A stretch of 64,000 nt of DNA, taken from NCBI GenBank assembly GCA_011947345.1, contig JAAVTG010000656.1, positions 1-64,000 of the forward strand, in the 5' to 3' direction. Shown here piece by piece: positions 45,868-55,762 of this stretch. The translations under genes and the position numbers were made by a program. Source of the DNA: Phytophthora quininea (Eukaryota > Oomycota > Peronosporomycetes > Peronosporales > Peronosporaceae). The stretch's first letter is position 1. The number at the start of each line of letters is the position of its first letter. The notes beneath the pieces are model-generated. The model was not told the DNA's origin, did no database searches, and saw only the letters and a program-made list of their open reading frames with translations.

Positions 45868-46374
45868 GGTGCTTCCTCCCCAACCAAAACTTGCTGCGAT
45901 CTCCGTTGCTCTCGAACAGCGCGAACAGCACGTAGAGACACGAGACAGCGTGTCCTAACAGGACCAAGGCCACCCCACTGCAGAACCATAGCGAGAGCCT
46001 GCATTGCGTCCTGCGAGACTCGTCTCTCGAGTATATCCACATTCCAACCAGTAAAAGCCCCACCAAGTGATTGGCACAGGTGGCCCAAGGGGAAGCAGAG
46101 CTTCAGAATCTGAAGTTAAGTATGCTATCACTACTGGGAGGAGGCCGAAGGCGTCCACAAATTGGTAGGCCGAGAAGACGGCGGCCAGGTCCAGCAGGAT
46201 CAACAGCACCAACAGGACGCAGACTACCCGCCACAGATACTGAGCAGCGCTACGGTTGACTGAGAGGTTGAGAGGCGTCGGAGGGTCGAACACGGAGCGG
46301 TGCGTCTTGGGAGAGGACGGGGGCGTGCCTAGGTCGTTGTCGCTGTCGCTGTCGCTCACGGCGCGGATGATCAT
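45830..46374 (-). CDS. Small polytopic membrane protein
   Basis: ATG 46374 (MIIRAVSDSDSDNDLGTPP) gives an acidic Ser/Asp-rich cytosolic head. A long helix (RVVCVLLVLLILLDLAAVF), a helix after a frame change (HLVGLLLVGMWIY) and a last one (WFCSGVALVLLGHAVSCLYV) follow, ending GRKHPKQDSTTPYGRV. The frame change lies near 46080-46130; a short intron or a base error could explain it. No family recognised. The last 38 bp overlap the phosphodiesterase coding end on the other strand. Confidence 0.5.
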
Positions 46375-46485
46375 GGGCGTCGGATCTTGGATTGCTGGAA
46401 GTGCGGCAAAATATAGGTATATCCGGATGAACAAGTGTATATACATATAAACTAGTATGTTTTGACGGATAACATGTCGTATAGC

Positions 46486-46875
46486 TTAAATTAGATGGCT
46501 ACACGCTAGAAGCTGCGTCTCCAAGTGCCCAAGAGCAAATACCAGCGGTTTAATGCTTGATTCAAGCACCTTCGTAGTCTTGAAGACGCTGTGAAGACAA
46601 CTCATGTGCGTGAACAGTGCCAAACTGACTCCGACTCGCAGTATCCAAGTTGAAGTTGACGTGTCTAAAATGTTAAACCAGCAGAGCACACCACCGGGCA
46701 GAACGACACGGGCTCCAGCAATCCAATGAGGATGGCAGTACCACCCTTGCTTCGTGATCTTCTTGGCCGTATTATCCATGTCGTCTTCTAGTTGTTCGGT
46801 GCTGGCATCTCGTTCCTCGGCAAGGTCCAGCAGGATGCTTCTGAGCAGTCCCAACTTCAAGTGCCACAACGGCAA
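46486..46875 (-). CDS. Hypothetical membrane protein fragment
   Basis: Open minus-strand frame without a clear ATG. The part from DDMDNTAKKITKQGWY has two likely membrane helices (VVLPGGVLCWFNIL and WILRVGVSLALFTHMSC). Further coding-like sequence upstream (GFGLLYMLVWVL near 46920) suggests a missing first exon. It lies next to, and on the same strand as, another small membrane gene and could be a diverged duplicate. No family recognised. Confidence 0.3.
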   Translation of the reverse strand: MPLWHLKLGLLRSILLDLAEERDASTEQLEDDMDNTAKKITKQGWYCHPHWIAGARVVLPGGVLCWFNILDTSTSTWILRVGVSLALFTHMSCLHSVFKTTKVLESSIKPLVFALGHLETQLLACSHLI

Positions 46876-47068
46876 GCGTTTGCTAGTCTAGAACCCACAC
46901 CAACATGTAAAGCAGTCCAAAACCTAGTAGGCACAGCCGATCTACTCCTACAGAGTCATCTTCACCACACCGTCTTGAAACGCAACGTCAGCGTCGCTTC
47001 ACAGTGCGTTCGGTGACGCGTCCGGTGGCAGTAGCTCATCTCCTTGAAGTTGTCACTGAACCATTGCG

Positions 47069-47085
47069 TCATTCCCCAATCTGCC
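47069..47085 (+). promoter_or_regulatory. Probable Inr/FPR core promoter
   Basis: TCATTCC followed by CCAATCTGCC, close to the oomycete Inr + FPR pair with one mismatch in the FPR, 20-36 bp before the ATG at 47105. Confidence 0.45.
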
Positions 47086-47104
47086 TGGACCCGACACGTC
47101 TCCA

Positions 47105-49640
47105 ATGCTCAAGGCCTTCTCCCGTCGCTCGCGCTTGACGACGCACCTCGCCACGCGGCGAGAAGTCGCCAGCTACTCGGAGCAGTACCGTCGCAGTCTG
47201 GACAACCCTGAGGAGTTCTGGGCCGAGGCCGCTCAAGAGATCCACTGGTTCAAACCGTGGACCAAAACACTCGACACGTACGTCGCAATCAAAGCCAAAA
47301 ACGACAACGCATTTTCTAATCGCTTTCATTATACAATTGCAGAAGTCGAGGACCGTCGTCGAGATGGTTCGCTGGTGGGGAGATGAACACTTGCTACAAT
47401 GCACTGGACGTCCATGTGGATGCAGGACGTGGAGACGTCGTGGCCTTCCACTACGACAGTCCGTTGACTAGCACCAAGACCAGTCGAACCTACAGCCAAC
47501 TGCTGAAAGAGGTCTCCACCTTTGCCGGCGGATTGAAGAAGCTCGGCGTCAAGAAAGGAGACCGCGTCGTCATCTACATGCCAGCGGTGCTGGAGACGAC
47601 CGTCGCCATGTTGGCGTGCGCTCGACTGGGTGCCGTGCACTCGGTTGTGTTCGGCGGCTTTGCGACGCTGGAGCTGGCGGCTCGCATTGAAGACGCTACA
47701 CCCAAAATCATCATCTCGGCAAGCTGCGGAGTGGAGCCCAAGGGCATCATCGACTACGGTCCGCTGCTCAATGGAGCCATCGAACGCTCAGCATGGAAGC
47801 CAAATAAGGTGGTCATGATGCAACGCGATCTGTGTCCGTTCCCGATGAAAAAGGGACGAGATGTCGACTGGCGAGACGTGATGAACATGGGCACTGCTGC
47901 GGAGGCTGTTCCGGTGCTGGCAACCGATCCGTTGTACATTCTGTACACGTCGGGGACGACGGGGCGTCCGAAAGGTGTCGTGCGGGACAATGGCGGACAT
48001 GCCGTTGCACTCAAGTGGGCTATGCGCAATGTCTTCGACATTACTCCCGACGACACGTTCTTTGCAGCGTCCGATATGGGCTGGACGGTGGGCCACTCCC
48101 TCGTCGTGTATGGCCCTCTGGTTCACGGCTGCACGGTAAGTGTTTTCGTCCGTGATGAAGCTGGTAAAGATAATTGTTTTGTGTAGTCGGTTCTGTATGC
48201 CGGCAAACCTGTCGGAACGCCTGATGCTGGAGCGTATTGGCGACTCATCACGGAGTATGGCATCAAGTCGATGTTTACTGCGCCAACTGCGCTGCGTGCG
48301 ATCCGCAAGGAAGATCCCAACGCGTTGCTCTTGAAGGAAAAGAAGGACGAGATCCGGAAAACGTTCGAGTATGTGGTAGGCTCGGCAATCATCTCTTTAT
48401 TGGCTCCCTAACGGAACTTGTTTGCTCTTTGGCAGGACCATGTTCGTTGCTGGTGAACGCGGAGACCCGAAAACGTTCAACTTTTTCTCGGATGCGCTTG
48501 GTGTGCCTCTCATCGATCACTGGTGAGCCTTGCCGTCGTCCAAGTGCTCTGACTGATGCTAACTGGTGCGTTTAGGTGGCAGACTGAGACTGGTTGGCCG
48601 ATAACCGCACCCTGTCTGGGCATGCCAAACGACGACGTGACTAAAGATGGCCACCCAAGGATCAAACTGGGATCAGTTGCTCGTCCGGTTCCCGGGTGGG
48701 ATGTTCAGTTGCTGACGGCGGACAACGCCGACGCTGATGAGCATCACGGACACAACCATGAGAGCGAAGAGCAAGACAAAGAGCTCGTGGTGAAGCTCCC
48801 ACTGCCACCAGGTTGGTCGTTGCCCCAGATTGCTTTTTATCTGGACCAACAGAACTCAGTGACTTTCTTTGTAGGCGCCATGACGACTCTGCACAACAAT
48901 CCCGATGACTTTTATGGCAAATACTTCAAGCGCTTCCCGGGTACTACCACACGGGGACACTGGACACATCGACGAAGAAGGCTTCGTTTACGTAAGTAGT
49001 GAATGAAAGCACTGCGGGTTGTGCGCGGTGAACTCATGCGGAATCAATCCTGCTCAACTGGCAGGTGATGTCGCGCACGGACGACGTGATTAATGTTGCC
49101 GGTCATCGAATCACTACAGGCTCGATCGAAGAAGTGATCATTGAAATCCCAGAGGTGGTCGAGTGTGCTGTGGTGCGTCAATTGTTTGTTGGCGGATGGG
49201 TTTCGGGCATTGCAGTCTCATGATTCTTATTCGTTGCAGTTTGGTGTGACCGATACGTTGAAAGGACATGTTCCCGTCGCGCTTTTGGTGATCGACAAGG
49301 AGCTAACACGCCCCAAGGAAGAGGTACGACACCACTGCGTTCATGAATCAATACTTGTTAATTTTCTGTTGCCGTGCCATATTAGATCATTGAGCAAGTC
49401 GTGCGTGACGTCCGCGAGCAAATGGGCAGTTTTGTGTGTCTGAAGGACGTCGGATTGGTGACGGCTCTACCCAAGACGCGCTCCGGGAAAGTCATGCGCG
49501 CTACGATCCAGGCGGTCGCTGACTCGGCTCCGTTCCGTGTGCCGGCTACCATCGAGAACGTGGCAGTGCTGGATGACATCCGTGAGGTTCTCAAGGGGAT
49601 CGGCTACGCCAAAACGAAATCCGTTGTCGTTAGCAAGTAA
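47105..49640 (+). CDS. Acyl-CoA synthetase of the propionyl/acetyl-CoA (PrpE/ACSS3) type
   Basis: The N-terminus (MLKAFSRRSRLTTHLATRR) is a likely mitochondrial presequence. The ACS N-domain follows (YSEQYRRSLDNPEEFW), then the adenylate-forming core: LYTSGTTGRPKG P-loop near 47941, YGIKSMFTAPTA, and WQTETGWPITAPCLG with the adenine-binding motif. The C-domain has RTDDVINVAGHRI and the catalytic lysine region LPKTRSGKVMR. Seven introns of 51-73 nt are visible: 47278-47342, 48136-48186, ~48376-48435, 48523-48575, 48992-49064, 49173-49239 and 49324-49385. Frame trouble remains at intron 3 and near 48945 (CCCGGG). Reaction: fatty acid (acetate or propionate) + ATP + CoA to acyl-CoA + AMP + PPi. 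The substrate choice between acetate and propionate is inferred only from overall similarity. An intact Inr-like element precedes the start. Confidence 0.9.
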
Positions 49641-49779
49641 AAACGTTGAGGTCGATGAGTGGAAGGGTGTAATCAGTGGTGAATCGAGTCCACCATGACT
49701 GGGATCCGAAACTCTGGCACCTTCGTTTCCTCGCGGAAAATAGCTATCTTATCCATCTTTTGAGGGGCTCTTCAACAAA

Positions 49780-52068
49780 ATGCCGACACATTCCGCCTTG
49801 GAGATATCCGGAACTGCTTCCTCGACAAGCAAACGCGGAGGTGATGGCGAGTCGACGACATCCAAGTCTTATGAATACACACTTTTGATTCTTGGCGACT
49901 GTGCTCCGACGTTCACAGCAGGGAATAACGTCGCAGTTCATGAAGTCGCGGTCGAATTCGACTCTCCGATCCAGCAAGTGAGTTGCGGTTCCGGTTGGAG
50001 CTGTTTGCTGTGCGAAGACGGTCGAGCGTATTCATTCGGAGACAACGCTTATGGGCAGCTCGGCCAGAGCCATGATCGACCACATGTGCGAGTACCTACA
50101 CCAATGTCAAGTCCATTTTGTTTATTGCCACGGCGACGGATTATACGGCTTTCGTGTGGCAGTTCGCACGGAGGATTCGTGTTGGATACAGGGAGCTCTT
50201 CATGTTTGGCTCTGGCTCATACGGCCGTCTTGGCATCGGCAGTGAAAAAGATACGAGTGTCCCTACTCGCGTTCAGATGAAATGGACGACACTGCTGGCC
50301 GCTGCTCCAAGTGCATCGAATAATCGCAAACAGCAAAGTAATACTGTTCTAACCGAAGAGGAAGACGAGGTGCGGTTCACTGATGTTAGCTGCGGAGATC
50401 GCCACACTTTGGCGTTAGTCATGCAAATCCAGGGAGGTCTGACAGGTAGCAGGCGCTCTGCAGCTAAAGCGAAAACCAGCATTGTTTCATTTGGCGATGG
50501 CATGAATGGTCGACTAGGTCTTGGAGACGAGAACGATCGCCACGAAGGAGCTCTGCTCACGACGTGGCTTGCAACGTCAAATGTACCTGGCAGCGGAATT
50601 ACTGGGACCAACGGATACATGACTCCGCCAACGATCATTGCCATTTGCGCTGGTGTCAATCATAATCTGGCGCTTTCATCGATGGGAGGGTTTTCTCATG
50701 GGGGAATGGAGTCGATGGGCAGTTGGGTCACGGCATTGGAGAGAGTGAGTGGGTGCCTCGACAAATAACTTTTTCAAGAATTTGGCGGTGACTACCATAA
50801 GGTGTGGTGCTTCTCATTCGGTTGCAGTGTCACGGACAGGAGTAGTGTACGCTTGGGGACGAGGAGCTGAAGGACAATTAGGAGTTGATTTGGAGACAAA
50901 TGTTGCGGAAGACAGCATTGGGAAGTGTGCTTGCTCTCCACAGTCTGTGGGGATTCTCAAGAGTTCGACGCAACGTGTCGTAATGCGGACGATGGCGGCC
51001 AAACAAAACGTTACCCTGGCTATAGATGATCGCGACCGCATGTTTGTTTGGGGTGACAACGAACTTGAGCAGCTTGGACTTCCTACGTCAGTCAAATCGG
51101 AGACGGCAGTGAAATCCTTCATACCAAAGCCAAAGCTGCTCACGTACATGGATATTCACGCTCCAAAAGCAGGTAATACCAACTCTCAGACATTATCACG
51201 CGTGATGAGTTTGCGAGAGCTCGTGGCTACTACGAAGCCGGAGCCAATTCGGCTTGGACTAGCTCACATTGACGCGGGGGATCGATTTACTCTGTTAGTG
51301 TTCAAAACGAAGCCAGGAATCGGCAGTGCAGGTGGAAATGCCCAGGAAGGCACTTCGGTATCGTCTGGAGTTTTTAAAGAGACGAAGGAGTCGACGCCGG
51401 CTGTTAGCACGTGGAATTTTTCATTGACTGAAGAGCTGCCAACGTCTGCTATTCCGTCCAAAGAAGCAGTGTACTTTCAATTCATGCACAACTACAAGGT
51501 CTACGGTCGACCCATTCCGCCTCCCGTTGCTCGTGGCGATGATTCTGATGACTACAATGATGAAGATAATTGTTCATCTCCGACAAGAAGCACAAACACT
51601 CGTCATAGGCGATCCAGTGTCGAGCAAAAAGCACCAGGAAGCTCCGGGTCTGAAAAACGAGACTGCTCTCCCAATAGCAGCGAAATCGACGACTGCTTTA
51701 CGAACAAAACGTCTCCAGCTTTCGTTAGAGGTTTCGATACGTGGCTGAGCAAGCGGTTCGCTTCACCACCAAAGTCCAGCATCACACCTTGGATCGCTTC
51801 GTCTCCAGCGAAAAGGAAAGAAACAAGTAACGCAACTAGCAGCAGAACTACCGCTATAGCTCACTCTGAAAAGAGCGAACATTTCCCATGCCAACCAACA
51901 AGGCCAAAGAGCAAGTTCGGACCCACACTTGCAATTCGTCAACGAAACAGCAGCAGTAAACCACCAGATTCCATCGCCACACCTGCTACCTCGACGGTGA
52001 TAAGCAATCAAGACATTTTGCCGACGCAGGGGCCAACTAGACACAGCCTTTTCGGCTCTCTGGTATAA
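49780..52068 (+). CDS. RCC1-repeat (beta-propeller) protein
   Basis: At least five RCC1 repeats can be read, with typical signatures QQVSCGSGWSCLLCEDGRAY, SFGDNAYGQLGQ, LFMFGSGSYGRLGIG, DVSCGDRHTLALV, FGDGMNGRLGLG, IRCGASHSVAV and YAWGRGAEGQLGVD. A Ser-rich, charged C-terminal tail of ~220 residues has no known domain (KRKETSNATSSR and FDTWLSKRF can be seen). Frame breaks near 50205 (GGG), 50740 and 50772 (TTTTT) are all bridged by matching repeats. RCC1 propellers often act as GTPase exchange factors or binding scaffolds; nothing here shows Ran specificity, so the role is open. It starts 139 bp after the acyl-CoA synthetase stop. Confidence 0.85.
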
Positions 52069-52251
52069 TATTGTACAAGTTTTGCAGTGCTTTCTCGAAC
52101 GTTAAAGAGTTCTAGCTGCCTGGACTGGGTGCAATAGTTGAAAAGGTTTTACGGAAACTTCGACGGGTATTCCTGCCACTGACAAGCACGGCGTTTTAGA
52201 ACTAGAGGATTTTGACATGGAACACCTTTATCATCTCCATTGGTTTACATC

Positions 52252-53420
52252 TCACTTTTTGTTTTTGTTGAGTTGGTGCGTCTTGTACCGAGTGAAGGCG
52301 ATTTTGTCGCGATACAGGAAGGGCGACGCCTGCTGCTCCAATTCCATTGCAGTCGCCTTCATTACTCGCTGCGCTACAAGTAGCGGGTCCTCGCCAGGCT
52401 CGGCCTTGGTGACTGGGAGGAACTGGACCGTGTACGTGTGCCACGGAATAAACAAGTACCAAAGCACGTTCGCCAGGAACGTGCTGGTTTCGTCGTTGAT
52501 ATTCACCGGCTGCAGAGAGAGCAGTACAAGTCAGAAGCCGAAGTGAAGAGAAAGACAACACCGATTTCTTACAAAAGGGCCGTCCGATGCGCGGATCGCA
52601 AGCGGCTGCACTGTCTTGCCCAGTGAGAAGAGGAACTTGTGGTATTGCAGCAACCCTTTCCGTCCGTTTGTGAGCCCTCCCTGCGCAGTACACAGCACTG
52701 TTAGAAGCAGCAAATAGTGCTTTCAACTCTGGAGACGTCTCCATACCTCGGGGAACGCAGCAAGTGGCTTGTTCCCTCTTGCCAAGCGGTCGACAATAAT
52801 CTCCCGAACTGCGTCACGACCCTCTCCATTGCCTTGGTTTCTCGACACGTACGGCACGTACACGAGTCCAGCCTTGTCGCCCAGCAGCCGGAAGAACAAC
52901 ATCTTCTTGTAAAAGTCGTAGCCCAGAATGTACGCTGGGGTGATGCCCAGCATGGCCACAGCGTCAAACTCGCTGATGTGGTTGGCGACGATAATGTCCG
53001 CTCGGTCGGCTCCCTTTTCAAACAAGTGCTCGTCCTGCAGACGCAGTCTGGTGCCCGAGAGCCAGACAAACACTCGAGCCAAATGCCACCGGTCGATCTG
53101 CTCTTCAGAGAACACTCGGGGCAGTATCAGCGCCATCAGGAAACAGCAGACCCCGCGAATAGCAGTAACAGTAGGCCGAACGGCGTGTAGAGTAGCAGGA
53201 ACAAGTGACCGATGCCCAGCGGACTCTTGATGCGCTCGAATTGGAACATGCTCTCGAACGGCAGTAGCTGCTGCTCCGTCGGAGGGTCCAACTGCACTGG
53301 CGTCTTGCCGTCCCCAAGCAGGTCCAAACCGCGACGCACGCCGTGGACGGTGGGGGACATGGTCTCCATGGACAGGTCCAGGTAGGGCGTCACAGGGGAC
53401 CCCATCACGGAAGGCGCCAT
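52252..53420 (-). CDS. AUP1-like lysophospholipid acyltransferase-fold protein
   Basis: Begins at ATG 53420 (MAPSVMGSPVTPYLDL). A long hydrophobic hairpin (IGHLFLLLYTPFGLLLLLFA) is followed by a PlsC/LPLAT domain: ANHISEFDAVAML (the HX4D motif) and FPEGG split by an intron. The next parts, TNGRKGLLQYHKFLFS, TVQPLAIRA and VLWYLFIPWHTYTVQFLPV, match ancient ubiquitous protein 1 (AUP1) better than LPCAT. Introns: 52746-52681 (66 nt) and 52572-52510 (63 nt). Frame break near 53150. AUP1 sits on the ER and lipid droplets in a monotopic hairpin and recruits E2 enzymes through a CUE domain; no CUE domain is visible here. The catalytic His/Asp pair is kept, so enzymatic acyl transfer cannot be ruled out. 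Confidence 0.75.
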
Positions 53421-53757
53421 GACCAGAGCGAAACTGGGGACGGATTTAGCGCTTGCAATGACCAGGACGTTTCACTCGGAAGACCCAGCAATAAAAGGCA
53501 GAGGAAGAGCAGCAGGTCAGTCGTTGTTGTACGTGTCAACGGCAACTCAGTGACGACGTTGTGATGAGTGTGGGACCTGGCAGAGAGATGGCTACATTGT
53601 TAATCACTTGACTTTGTATGCACGTCGAATCTGACGTGGCGATACACAAGTGTACCCGGAAATTGGTCCTAGTTGAAAGTTCTTGTGACGCACTCGCCTC
53701 ATTGGACTCGAGCCACGTGCTAGTTGAGCTCTTCCTGCATGGGGCGTCACTCGGGCA

Positions 53758-54258
53758 ATGCTTCCTCGCTGGGCACTTCGACATCCACATTGCAGAGCCA
53801 TTAGCAGTGCTGCAGCCAGGTTTGCACGTCCTAGTGTGGCGCACAGCAGTCCGCAGGGCGACGACTCGAGCGTCTCGTCCTTCAAGGCGCTGGACCGGCA
53901 GCAGCTCGAGTTCTGCTGCCTGCTGTGCGGCTGGGACGTGGCCTGCAAAACGTGCCCGTTCAACTGGTACGACTTTGACCCGCGCAAGTTCCGCGGCCAG
54001 CGACGACGACGGAAGGACGACGACCTGAGCAAGTTCCGAGCTAGTGCGGACGAGATCCACCAGGCAATGGAAACGCTGGGACTGACGACGTCGATGGACG
54101 AGACGGAGCACGTGACGATCACCCAGCAGCAGGTGAAAGCGGCGTTCCGAGAGAAGGCGCTCGAGTGGCATCCAGACTGCACCGACGACCCGAAAGCAGA
54201 AGACATTTTCAAGAATATCATACTCGCATACGAACTGCTGCTGGCTCATGCCAAGTGA
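53758..54258 (+). CDS. Mitochondrial-type protein with a cysteine-rich motif and a C-terminal J domain
   Basis: MLPRWALRHPHCRAISSAAA is a likely mitochondrial presequence. QLEFCCLLCGWDVACKTCPF follows, a Cys-rich block resembling the oxidoreductase-like domain (CC..GC..CVW type). The C-terminus is a J domain whose HPD motif is at 54169 (EKALEWHPDCTDDPKAEDIF, then NIILAYELL). J domains stimulate Hsp70, so an Hsp70 co-chaperone in mitochondria with a redox or metal-binding head is inferred. The 166-aa frame is unbroken. A truncated relative lies downstream at 55150. Confidence 0.75.
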   Translation: MLPRWALRHPHCRAISSAAARFARPSVAHSSPQGDDSSVSSFKALDRQQLEFCCLLCGWDVACKTCPFNWYDFDPRKFRGQRRRRKDDDLSKFRASADEIHQAMETLGLTTSMDETEHVTITQQQVKAAFREKALEWHPDCTDDPKAEDIFKNIILAYELLLAHAK

Positions 54259-54337
54259 CACGAACGCTGTAACAGTAATGAGAGATGATCGTGTTTCTTT
54301 TAAGACTTTGCGACTGGTAGGGTCACTGCTGCATTAG

Positions 54338-54823
54338 TCAATCACTGACCGGATTAGTTATTTCTTGGTCTTCTGAGCACCAGGACGAAGTATCGCCAGA
54401 GCGATAGCGCTGTGTGAGATAATAAGGCTGCCACCACACATCAAATATAAGCACAGCATTTTTCAAACCACGGACACGGATCCGGCGGCTGTTTGTTGAG
54501 GCCTGGAACCTCCACCAAGATGTGTACGACGTCTTCTGGAATATGTTCCAGAAGTAATCCTTGATGCCCAGGGCTGGATCCATGAGCTCGAAGGCATCCA
54601 GACGGCCATTAGCATCCAGAACCACGGCGTCTGCGCCATCTCCGTTTAGCCAGGCACCGTCTTTCTTCGTCAGGAAGAGGTCGAGACGGCGATGGTAACA
54701 CTTCAGGTCTACGTTTGCTGTTTTGATCGCGACCTTCATCTTGTCCACCCAGCAATTCTCATCCATATCAATGAGGAACGGGCATCCTTGCTCCCCAGCG
54801 ATCACACAAACCAGCATCACCAT
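54338..54823 (-). CDS. Crinkler (CRN) family effector, short form
   Basis: ATG 54823 opens VMLVCVIAGEQGCPFLIDMD, the ubiquitin-like CRN header. The LxLFLAK element is present as LDLFLTKKDGAWL, and MDPALGIKDYFWNIF follows. Classical CRNs continue with a DWL domain, HVLVXXP junction and a large nuclear-acting C-terminal domain. Here the ~60-residue end (RIRVRGLKNAVLIFDVWW..) has none of these, so the gene is a short or C-terminally truncated CRN. CRN headers direct delivery into plant cells; only annotation is given. No signal peptide is visible, as in many CRNs. The 161-codon frame is unbroken, TGA at 54338. Confidence 0.75.
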   Translation of the reverse strand: MVMLVCVIAGEQGCPFLIDMDENCWVDKMKVAIKTANVDLKCYHRRLDLFLTKKDGAWLNGDGADAVVLDANGRLDAFELMDPALGIKDYFWNIFQKTSYTSWWRFQASTNSRRIRVRGLKNAVLIFDVWWQPYYLTQRYRSGDTSSWCSEDQEITNPVSD

Positions 54824-55149
54824 GCTCTCCAAGAGCAAATTCTGAAATGAATAAGACATTTTAACGATAGGGACTGGCCTTCCTTGAGCTGGTAAACCCA
54901 CCTTTCCATCTCTCGGCGAAACTTGACTGCTGGGAATTCAAACTGCCAGCATTCAACCACTCAACTGAAGCTTCAGACAAGGTTCACACCTGCATACTCA
55001 CATCTTTGCACGCTGTTTACCGACCTTGACACCGACACCACGTAAAACTCTCGTGCATTGGAATTTTCTTGTCGCCCAGAGAGCTCCGACGGATGAGCTT
55101 GCATCAGTCTGGAAGGTCTTTTGTTAAAGATAAATTCATGTCATTCGCC

Positions 55150-55404
55150 ATGATTCCTCGTTGCGCTCGTCGATATCCTCATCGGAGAGCATTCAACAGC
55201 AGCGCCATCAAGCTTGTCAACCACAAGGAAGCCCTGAGCACCAAGTCTAGCTCACCGCAATCGACACAACTCGAGTTTTGTTGTCTCCGCAGTGGCTGGG
55301 ACATCGCCTGCAGTACTTGTCCATTCGATGATGGTCTTTGTCCTCCAGCAGAAGAAACACGCCAAGAACAAACCTATGATCCCCCAACAGCGACATCGAG
55401 GTAG
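55150..55404 (+). CDS. Truncated paralogue of the Cys-rich J-protein
   Basis: Eighty-four codons from ATG 55150. MIPRCARRYPHRRAFNSSAI parallels MLPRWALRHPHCRAISSAAA of the upstream gene, and QLEFCCLRSGWDIACSTCPF repeats its Cys motif. It stops after DPPTATSR with no J domain. It is either a decayed tandem duplicate or a stand-alone Cys-motif protein. The in-between region contains the CRN gene, on the other strand. An in-frame ATG at 55138 is an alternative start. Confidence 0.55.
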   Translation: MIPRCARRYPHRRAFNSSAIKLVNHKEALSTKSSSPQSTQLEFCCLRSGWDIACSTCPFDDGLCPPAEETRQEQTYDPPTATSR

Positions 55405-55762
55405 CTAGAGAAAACTTTGCCTAACATCACTTGCAGTCGCAATGTTGCCTTTATCATGGCATCCTTCTCTATACATTTGCCCCAGGAGCATTACTCGCTG
55501 TCAACCGGTATCTGGATATGATGTTTTCCTGCGCTGATCGCGGCAGTCGTTCAGCTCGTCGTCGCATTATTGCTTGATTGGCCTGCCAGCTATTCAACGG
55601 ATTGTCGGTGACAAGTACAACTATGTGTTACTTGTTTGGTCTCACTAGACAATTCAGGATCGGACTACAGTCACTAAAACTAGTACTATTTCTGTTTTTG
55701 CCACCGAATCCGTACCTCGCGTTTGGCGCCATTTCCTGACCTGCGCTTCCAGTGGGGCAAGC
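55405..55762. other. Intergenic region before RAD21
   Basis: No coding feature. Presumably holds the RAD21 promoter; no clear Inr+FPR match was found. Confidence 0.4.
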
